A stretch of 64,000 nt of DNA from Lycium barbarum (lineage: Eukaryota; Streptophyta; Magnoliopsida; Solanales; Solanaceae), in the NCBI RefSeq assembly GCF_019175385.1, contig NC_083344.1, positions 3,448,965 to 3,512,964 of the forward strand. Direction: 5' to 3'. Position numbers and translations under genes: made by a program. A model generated the notes under the pieces. It was not told the DNA's origin, did no database searches, and was given only the letters and a program-made list of their open reading frames with translations. Shown piece after piece: positions 56,673 to 64,000 of this stretch (positions are counted from its first letter, which is position 1; every line of letters begins with the position of its first letter).

Positions 56673-59600
56673 ATGGTAATATTCCGTAATTTTTCCCTTT
56701 TATAATTTCTTTAATTCACAGTTATTCTGTTAATTTTGTTTATTCAAATTTGAAAAAAAAAATAATGTATTTGATTTTAAAAATGGTGAATTTATGTGCT
56801 GAGTTCTCTAATTCTGATTTTGTTTATTGACATTTGAAACAAAATGTATTTTTTTTATATGAATTTTCACTTTTCTAACAAAATGCACGTTTGTTACTAC
56901 TCCGATTTTGTTTATAGAAATTTGAAAAAAAAATTGTATTTTAATTCTCTAATTTATTTCTTCACAGTAACTATGTATGTTTGTTACTACAACGATTTTG
57001 TTTATAGAAATTTGAAAAAAATAAAAATGTATTTTAATTTACGATTTTTCACTTTTTCTAATTTCTCTAATTCACAGTTATTTACGATTTTGTTTATAGA
57101 AATTTGAAAAAAAATAAAAATGTATTTTAATTTACGAATTTTCACTTTTTCTAATTTCTCTAATTCACAGTTATTTACGATTTTGTTTATAGAAATTTGA
57201 AAAAAAATAAAAATGTATTTTAATTTACGAATTTTCACTTTTTCTAATTTCTCTAATTCACAGTTATTTACGATTTTGTTTATAGAAATTTGAAAAAAAT
57301 AAAAATGTATTTTAATTTACGAATTTTCACTTTTTCTAATTTCTCTAATTCACAGTTATTTACGATTTTGTTTATAGAAATTTGAAAAAAATAAAAATGT
57401 ATTTTAATTTACGAATTTTCACTTTTTCTAATTTCTCTAATTCACAGTTATTTACGATTTTGTTTACAGAAATTTGAAAAAAATAAAAATGTATTTTAAT
57501 TTACGAATTTTCACTTTTTCTAATTTCTCTAATTCACAGTTATTTACGATTTTGTTTATTGAAATTTGAACAAAAATGTGTTTGATTTTATTATTTAGCC
57601 GTTCAAGAGGTTTGTGGAGATAGGAAGAGTTGCACTCGTTAATTACGGGAAGGACTATGGAAAGCTCGTCGTCATCGTTGATGTTATTGACCAAAATAGG
57701 GTACTATTTTATTGCTTTTAGCTGAATATTTACATTTGCGATTTCTTTTTTAGTTTTGCTAGAGAATTAGTTGTAGCATATGTTTGTGATTAAGCTCCCG
57801 TTTGACCATAGATGTTGAAGTTGTAACTTGAAAAATTTGAGTTTTTGAAGTGGTGTTTGGACATACATTTTACCTGAGTTACTTGGACTCTTTAAAAGTG
57901 TTGCTGCATCCGTGTTGGATCCTCGAAAAAGACACTACTTTTGCATGATCCGACATGCACCTGATGACATTTTAGGAGAGCCCGAGTAAATTGATTGTTT
58001 GAATTTTTGTGAGTGGAAGTGAAGTTTCTCCCAAAAAACGGGCCTGAGCCATTTTTTGGAACTTGAAAATATTTTGAAGATGAATTTTAAAATCTGATCA
58101 ACTTTCATGGCCAAACGGATATTTGAAGAAAAAATTTCAAAATCTGATTGAAAATCTATGGCCAAACGCTAGCTAGGGTACTATTTTATTGCTTTTAGCT
58201 GAATATTTACATTTGAGATTTCTTTTCAGTTTTGCCAGAGAATTAGTTGCAGCATATGTTTGTGATTAAGCTCCCGTTTGACCATAGATTTTGAAGTTGT
58301 AACTTGAAAATTTGAGTTTTTGAAGTGGTGTTTGGACATACATTTTACCTGAGTTACTCGGATTCTTCAAAAGTGTTGCTGCATCTGTGTTGGATCCTCC
58401 AAAAGACACTACTTTTGCATGATCCGACACGCACCTGACGACATTTTAGGAGAGCCTGAGTAATTGATTATTTGAATTTTTGTGAGTGGAAGTGAAGTTT
58501 CTCCCAAAAAAGGGGCCTGAGCCATTATTTGGAACTTGAAAATATTTTGAAGATAAATTTTAAAATCTGATCAACTTTCATGGCCAAATGGATATTTGAA
58601 GAAAAAATTTCAAAATCTGATCGAAAATCTATGGCCAAACGCTAGCTTAGAGTAACTTTAGGCGGGGTTTTGTTTTTTAGTTTGCAGATTCAGGTTCTGA
58701 ATTTTTGCCAAAAAAGTGTTTTTTGAGCTTTTTCAAGATTTTCAAATATTTCCTTTTGTTTTTTGCCAAACGGAGCTCAATCAAACACATGGTTCAGAAA
58801 ACTTGAAAACTGAGTCTGCAAACTCAATCCTTGCAAAAACTCGAAAGCACATGGCACCTTAGTTTTAAAGGACACCTAATTCATCTTGAAAAGATAGATG
58901 TTATTCAGTATTGAAGATAAATTTGCTTGAATAGAGTGGAATGGATACATAGAATTCGTATAGCTAATCTCAAACTAGTTTGGATTAGGCTTGGTAAATT
59001 GATTGATTGATTTCAGTGTGGATGCAACTTTTATGGTTTGGAGCTGCTGGTCACATGTTTCTAGGAAAAATTGGGTTTTCATTTTTTTTTTAGCTTTCCA
59101 GCTGTTTATAAATGATGTGTAAATATGATTGATTGCAGTGGAATACATAGAGGATTCATATAGTGCATCCCCACTAGCTTGGGGTTGAGATGCAGTTGAT
59201 AACTTGATTGCTTGGTCTTAGCACAGATGCATTTTTATGGTCTGGACCTGCTATCACATTTTTTCACAAAAAAGAAGAAGATAGTATTTCTTTTACTTTG
59301 TTAGTTTTTTTAAACGTAGGATCCATGCATGGCCTATGATGGAATATTATATATGCCTACATTGTCTGATCATATTAACTTGATTGAGCAAACTTGTCTG
59401 AGGCCTTGTATATGGATTCGAGAAAAGGAATTTGTGATTTTGAAATTAGCAGTTCCACATCATTTATTATTGTTGAATATTTGTCTTTCTTACCAAAGCA
59501 GTTCTAGCGCATGCTGGTTCCATAAAGTTCTGTCAATTAAAAGTGAGCCTTATTGTTGTAATTCTGTCCATTAAAAGTGAGTACTGTGTTCTTTTCGGAT

Positions 59601-60883
59601 TGAGATGTTGATATTCTGTGCAGAACGAATATTTACCTTTCAAATAAAGTATCTCAGAATGAGGAACATTTGCCTCTACACAGTTGTAGTACTCTCCATT
59701 GACCGGTCCAGTGATTTTATCGGTTTTTTTGTTAATCTAAGAGTGAAATTTTGATATGTGGGGCACAGTTCTAAAGTGATCATGTCCAAAATGTCAAAAT
59801 AACTTTGTTCACTTTTCCTAAACTAGTCTTCTGGTGAATTTTATCATACCACCAAGGGCACATCTTATTTTCTTGAGGGACCACTCAAGAGAGTTTCGGC
59901 TTCTTTCTATTTCTTATATGTATCTCATGCTTACTCAATCTCACGGTTACTTGAATTTTTTAGTTTACTTGGAATTATGATTTTCTTATCTATTCTAACA
60001 ATATTGCTATCTCTTTAAATTGATAGGCTCTTGTTGATGCTCCTGACATGGTGAGGAGCCAGATGAACTTCAAGAGGCTTTCACTCACAGATATCAAAAT
60101 TGACATCAAAAGGATTCCAAAGAAGAAGACCCTGATTGCCGCGATGGAGGCTGCCGGTAAGTGTGGATGCATTTCCTCTTCTAGATGATTTGGAGCGGAT
60201 ATTACTATACCAGCTCTTTCTGTATCTTATACTATATGTAAGAAAAGTTTGTAGCTTGACTAACTTTCATTTGCTTGATCTCCTCCCAGATGTGAAGGGC
60301 AAGTGGGAGTCCAGTTCCTGGGGAAGGAAGTTGATCGTGCAGAAGAGGAGGGCCTCACTTAACGACTTTGACAGGTTTAAGCTTATGTTGGCAAAGATCA
60401 AGGTATGATTGCGTTTGTATTCAAGTTTAACTGCATTCAATTCTCACTTCATTTAGTCTCTCACTAGTTAGTGGACCCCAATGTTACACTTTTGGCTCCA
60501 CAAACTTTTAGTCCACCAATTTGTGAGACAAAAAGAAGCGTCACACAACTAATGTCAGTCGTATGAGGCACAAAATAAAGTTTTTTCATCCAAACAACTT
60601 TGCGTGGATTACTTGAAAGAGTTAAAAGAATGGGCTTTCGTTGATTGAAAAATGCAGATGCCACTTGTTAAGGTCCCAATTATTCTTACAAACTAGTTTG
60701 CGCCCAAATGTGTACTTGTGAAATAACCTTCACGAAACTGAACATAGCTGGCTTTACTTTTAATTGCATCATCTTTTTACCCTTGTGGTTGTGTATCAAT
60801 CTGACTCATTTGTGTTGACATTGCAGAGGGCTGGTGTGGTGAGACAGGAGCTTGCAAAGCTTAAAAAGGAAGTAGCAGCTTAG
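56673..60883 (+). CDS. RPL14: 60S ribosomal protein L14 (eL14)
   Basis: Five coding exons: 56673-56675 (the ATG alone), 57599-57700, 60027-60156, 60290-60402, 60827-60883 (stop TAG), joining to 134 aa, the normal length of plant eL14. Translated exons read [79 protein letters not shown], with a Lys-rich end. The N-terminal part is the KOW-type SH3 barrel fold; the rest is a basic helical region that binds rRNA in the large subunit. Cytosolic ribosome. The intron directly after the start codon holds a tandem array, and the second intron holds a 476-bp tandem duplication. The 5' leader begins near 56630 in C/T-rich sequence (CTCTCTTTCG), like a TOP-type start. Confidence 0.95.
56990..57560 (+). 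repeat. ~92-bp tandem array in RPL14 intron 1
   Basis: About six units, very similar to each other, spaced about 92 bp apart (CAGTTATTTACGATTTTG near 57076, 57168, 57262, 57353, 57444 and 57537). Each has GTTTATAGAAATTTGAAAAA, TGTATTTTAATTTACGA and TTTCTAATTTCTCTAATTCACAG. The last motif looks like a branch site, pyrimidine tract and 3' splice site. Earlier, more diverged units lie at 56815-56985. The small distance between copies suggests recent expansion. Confidence 0.9.
57698..58650 (+). repeat. 476-bp tandem duplication at RPL14 intron 2 start
   Basis: Copy 1 (57698-58173) and copy 2 (58174-58650) are over 95% alike by eye. Both begin AGGGTACTATTTTATTGC, so the duplication starts at the exon 2/intron 2 junction and copies the 5' splice site (AGG|GTACTA). 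Inside each copy is an element with ends CGTTTGACCATAGAT and ATCTATGGCCAAACG. The upstream copy is the one used by the exon frame. Confidence 0.88.
58900..59215 (+). mobile_element. Two retroposon-tail-like fragments in RPL14 intron 2
   Basis: 58920-58990 (AATTCGTATAGCTAATCTCA, AGTTTGGATTAGGCTTGG, then TTGATTGATTG) and 59130-59210 (GATTCATATAGTGCATCCCC, AGCTTGGGGTTGAGATGCAG, then TTGATTG) resemble SINE 3' ends that finish in TTG-type repeats. Both are in gene orientation. Truncated, no promoter boxes found. Confidence 0.5.
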
Positions 60884-61569
60884 GAACTTTCTAAGTAGTT
60901 GAGATTGATTTAAAGCAATTTTGGAAGTTGTAATTTTACCTTGAGGATTATATCTACCTACTCAAACAAGAAAAACCCTGTTTGGTATTTTCTTTTCCTT
61001 TTGCTTGTTTTAGACGTGGTGGGAAATTATTTTTCTGATCTATGATGTGTGAACTGTTTGTTTCCAAGAATGCTTGCTCGGTTATTTCATATGTTCTCGT
61101 TTTGATTATTACAGGCAATGAGTGTCAGTTAGCCCAGGAACGTGAAGAAGCATTTTACCGAGAGGTTGTCCATTTGTTATTGAAAAACAGAATGTGCTTT
61201 TAGAGAACTTTCAATTTCTGAAAACTTTTTATTAGATGAATTGATATAGGAATCTCTGAAACTTGGTTGTTTGGTTATTGATAAATTGAAGGTGTTCAAC
61301 CGAAAAATCAAACGATACGAAAACAGCGTTAACTTTTCTATATGCAGTTCGTAACATGGCAATATCAGTACCTATGAAAGAATTTAATTTTGTGTCGTTG
61401 CAATGTGAAATCACGAGTACAAGATATGTATAACTTCTATCACTTAATCATAGATTAGTTTTTAATTTTTAGAGTTAAATTGCTTAGTGTCAAGGTTATG
61501 GTTGAACTGCATTGTTCATTTCTAGTAATGTCTTAGTTTTTTCTTTCACTTCTCCAATGAGGAAAAAGA
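60884..61569. other. RPL14 3' flank, no gene seen
   Basis: It contains the RPL14 3' untranslated region and AT-rich spacer. No open frame with a recognisable motif was found on either strand. Confidence 0.5.
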
Positions 61570-64000
61570 ACACTTTTTTTTACGGTTGAAAGTATAAATT
61601 TTATTCAACCAGTTGGAAATATTTACAACACCCGCTCTTTTGTACTCTAGAGTCAGGTCTAAGCAAAGATATCCTCTTAAGAAAACATTAGCTTCACTAG
61701 TCCGATTCCACCTTCTAGGAAGGGTGAATTGACTTTACATATTCCTAACAAGGACTGTTAAATTTGTCAAGTATTGGTAACCATTTACAGTGTTTCTGTC
61801 CAACTATATGAATTAGTAGGATGATCTCTTTTACTCTATCCACCTTGCCTTTGCCTCTGCCTCCCTGTTGAAATCTCCTGTTGTTCCTTTCATTCCAGAT
61901 GGTATAGACTACGGCTGCAAACCCACTCCCAGAATTGTCCGGAATTGGTTCCTGGTCTTTGTTTTCTGAGATATCCACAACACTTCAACATCTATCTATC
62001 TGTCTGTTAACTCTCAACCAGGGAAGCATCTGTTGCCATATGATTAGAGTAGTGACACTCAAAGAACAAACGGTCATGTGTTTCTACTTGATCCTCCCCA
62101 CATAGGATACAACTTGTAGGGACTTAGAATGCCCCATTTTAGCAGCCTGTCTACTGTCGATAACCTTCTTTGGATTGCCAGCCATATAATAAAGTGATGT
62201 CTAGGAAGAGCACCTTTTAACATTGCCAAAGACTTCCAAGGGACTTTAGGCCAAACTGGTAATAATGCCATATATGCTTTCTTGATGCTAAATTTATTGC
62301 CCGTCACATATGCATTTATATTCTGGGTCCCTAATGAAAACCATTTCTTGATATCAAATATCTTCCTCACTAACCAACTTGCTCGCTTTGGAATCTTCAT
62401 TCCTTGAATATCCTAATTCTTTATGTATATGTTGCGTATCCACAGAGTGTCTTTCTTCTTAGTCAGAGTCCACCAAAGTTTACTGATAGCTGCTTTGTTC
62501 CAAGTCACCGAATCAATAATATTCAGACCACCTGAGGATTTAATTTGACATAAACTGTCCCAAACTACAAGAGCTTTGTTGCTGTTGTCATTGGTCCCAT
62601 GCCATAAAATTTCCTGCAAACAACATCTCCTTGTAAACCTTTTTGGGCAATAGAAATACTTGTGCCCAATATGTTTGTATTTCAAACTACACACTATTGA
62701 TCAGTTGTAATCTTCCTGAATATGAGCGGAATTTAGAAGACCAACATCTGATCCTTGTTATAATCTTTTCCACTAGCTGCAGTGGCGGACCCAGAATTTT
62801 GAGTTCGGGGGTGCTGGACCCAGGAATTTTGAGTTCGGGGGTGCTCTATTAACTATTTATATCTGTTTCCTTTATATTTTCTATACAGCTATACACTCCG
62901 TGACTGAGTTTAATGGGTGTTGAAGCACCCAAAATTTGCACATGGGTCCGCCACTGACTAGCTGCATACATTGGTTGATTGTAAGCTTCCTAGATGATAA
63001 GGGCACACCTAGGTATTTGAAAGGTAGTGAGCCAAGTGTGAACTGAAGATCTGTGATCAGTTGATCCCTGAATTCCCTTGAGACACCATCTATATATAGG
63101 GAACCCTTTCCATATTTTCTTGAAGTCCCGAAACAGTAGATAAATGCTTAAAAGCTTGCAGCATCAGATCTATAAACCATTCGTATGCTCTACAACACAT
63201 TAGCAGGTCATCAACAAAGCATATGTGAACTACCTCCAATTTAGAGCATCTTGAATGATATTTAAAATTGGGGTTCAGTCTAAGTTGCTTCAATGATCTA
63301 TTAAGATATTTCATCACCATGGAAAACCATTAACTATTAAGGAATAGCTAATTGTACTCACAAACTCCATAATCAGATTAATCATTTTGTAAGGAAATCC
63401 AAACTCTATTAATAGCATCCTCAGAAATCCCCACTTAACTGAATCATATGCCTTTCTTCTGTCTATTTTATCATGCATCTAGGAGAGATGGATTTCTGCA
63501 TATAACCTTTAAGTAGTTTATGTGCAAGAATGACATTATCCAATATATTCCTTCCTTCAATGAATGCTGACCGGGAGGGATCAACAAAGTAATCTACCAC
63601 TGTCTAGCAGTTAGAAGCTTAGCTATTATTTTGTACATAGTGGACCATGTAATAGGTAGGAATTCTTTAACAAATGTTGGACTAGTGACTTTAGGGACCA
63701 ATGTAACATTGGTCCTGTTGACTTCTTTTAGGAGCTTACCAGTGCTGAAGAATTGCACAACTGACCTCCTTCCCTATACTTGGCCAAAATTCTTTAAAAA
63801 ATTCAGCAGGATATCCATCCATTCCAGGTGCCTTGTCTAGGGGCAATGCTTTTACCACTTGCCATATCTCTTCCCTTGTTACTGGCCTTAGTATATGTTG
63901 TTATTTCTCTAAGGATAGGCAGGTACCATCTCTAGCAATTTTTAGATCTATACCTGGGAACACTGGGAAAGCTTTTTCAAGAAGTTTCTTAAAGAAGTCT
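61570..64000 (-). pseudogene. Degenerate L1-type LINE, runs off the window
   Basis: On the minus strand, from the window end inwards: an RT start region (KAPGMDGYPAEFFKEFWP-like, 63780-63840), SRSAFIEGRNILDNV (about 63520-63580), DRRKAYDSVKWGFL (63440-63460), HICFVDDLLMCC (FVDD in place of FADD, about 63215), then the downstream region KALVVWDSLC and GGLNIIDSVTWNKA (62500-62590), a zinc-binding RT domain (FSIKKAYMAL, PWKSLAMLKGALPRHHFIIW, 62130-62300) and TIWNERNNRRFQ (about 61880). Several frameshifts and stops separate these, so it is dead. A hAT MITE (62780-62956) interrupts it. The domain order matches plant L1, not RTE. Confidence 0.85.
62780..62956. mobile_element. hAT-type MITE inserted in the dead LINE
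   Basis: A 177-bp element, CAGTGGCGGACCCAGAATTT to CATGGGTCCGCCACTG, with perfect 8-bp site copies ACTAGCTG (62772-62779, 62957-62964). Inside, GACCCAGAATTTTGAGTTCG is directly repeated once (period about 34 bp). Confidence 0.92.

Noticed and set aside
57002..57694. Repetitive minus-strand frames ([17 protein letters not shown] repeats)
   Set aside because: They are translations of the 92-bp intronic array, antisense to RPL14.
1..64000. CRISPR arrays, operons, phage or bacterial genes
   Set aside because: None seen; the sequence is intron-bearing plant nuclear DNA and its tandem repeats lack CRISPR repeat-spacer structure.
1..64000. Integrated plant pararetrovirus
   Set aside because: No movement-protein, coat or virus-type RT motif was recognised; all RT sequences here fit LINEs.

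Overview
This is nuclear DNA from a flowering plant, almost certainly a member of the Solanaceae. Six protein-coding genes with GT-AG introns sit in AT-rich DNA full of small transposons. The repeat content points to the family: an RTE-type LINE with a (TTG)n tail, tRNA-derived SINEs of the kind seen in nightshades, Stowaway MITEs, and hAT-type elements with CAGGGGCGGAGC or CAGTGGCGG ends. Genus cannot be decided from the sequence. Nothing prokaryotic or organellar was seen. Exon coordinates below were read by hand from splice signals, reading-frame continuity and recognised protein motifs.

Layout. (1) 701-1773 (+): last two exons of a MYB-CC (PHR1-like) transcription factor, truncated at its 5' side by the window. 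(2) 3125-11189 (-): complete 13-exon BARD1/ROW1-type gene (RING, extended PHD, two BRCT). (3) 11190-17110: intergenic, with a solo-LTR-like remnant, two long-terminal-inverted-repeat elements and a broken MORF2-like (DAG family) gene fragment. (4) 17111-23493 (-): six-exon NPGR1-type TPR protein gene, followed upstream by a tandem array (24228-26110). (5) 26110-32912: repeat-rich intergenic DNA holding tandem copies of the 3' end of the next gene, with a transposon inside a transposon. (6) 32913-35083 (-): four-exon RIC (CRIB-motif) ROP GTPase effector. (7) 37561-54366 (-): eleven-exon TBC-domain Rab-GAP gene, whose introns carry many elements including an RTE LINE with an unbroken 982-codon ORF. 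(8) 56673-60883 (+): five-exon ribosomal protein eL14 (RPL14) gene with telo-box and site II promoter elements. (9) 61570-64000 (-): decayed L1-type LINE.

The genes do not form an operon or pathway. They are housekeeping or signalling genes: DNA repair and chromatin (BARD1), calmodulin-related TPR protein (NPGR1), ROP signalling (RIC), Rab GTPase inactivation (TBC), translation (RPL14) and probably phosphate or stress transcription (MYB-CC).

Most notable: the third intron of the NPGR1 gene (19976-20350) is exactly one hAT-type element (19979-20345) plus one copy of its 8-bp target-site duplication. The duplicated site, CAGGTTTG on the coding strand, supplies both the 5' and the 3' splice site. 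This looks like an intron created by a DNA transposon insertion. Other themes are nested insertions with readable target-site duplications, and tandem duplications near the first exon, first intron or 3' end of five of the six genes.
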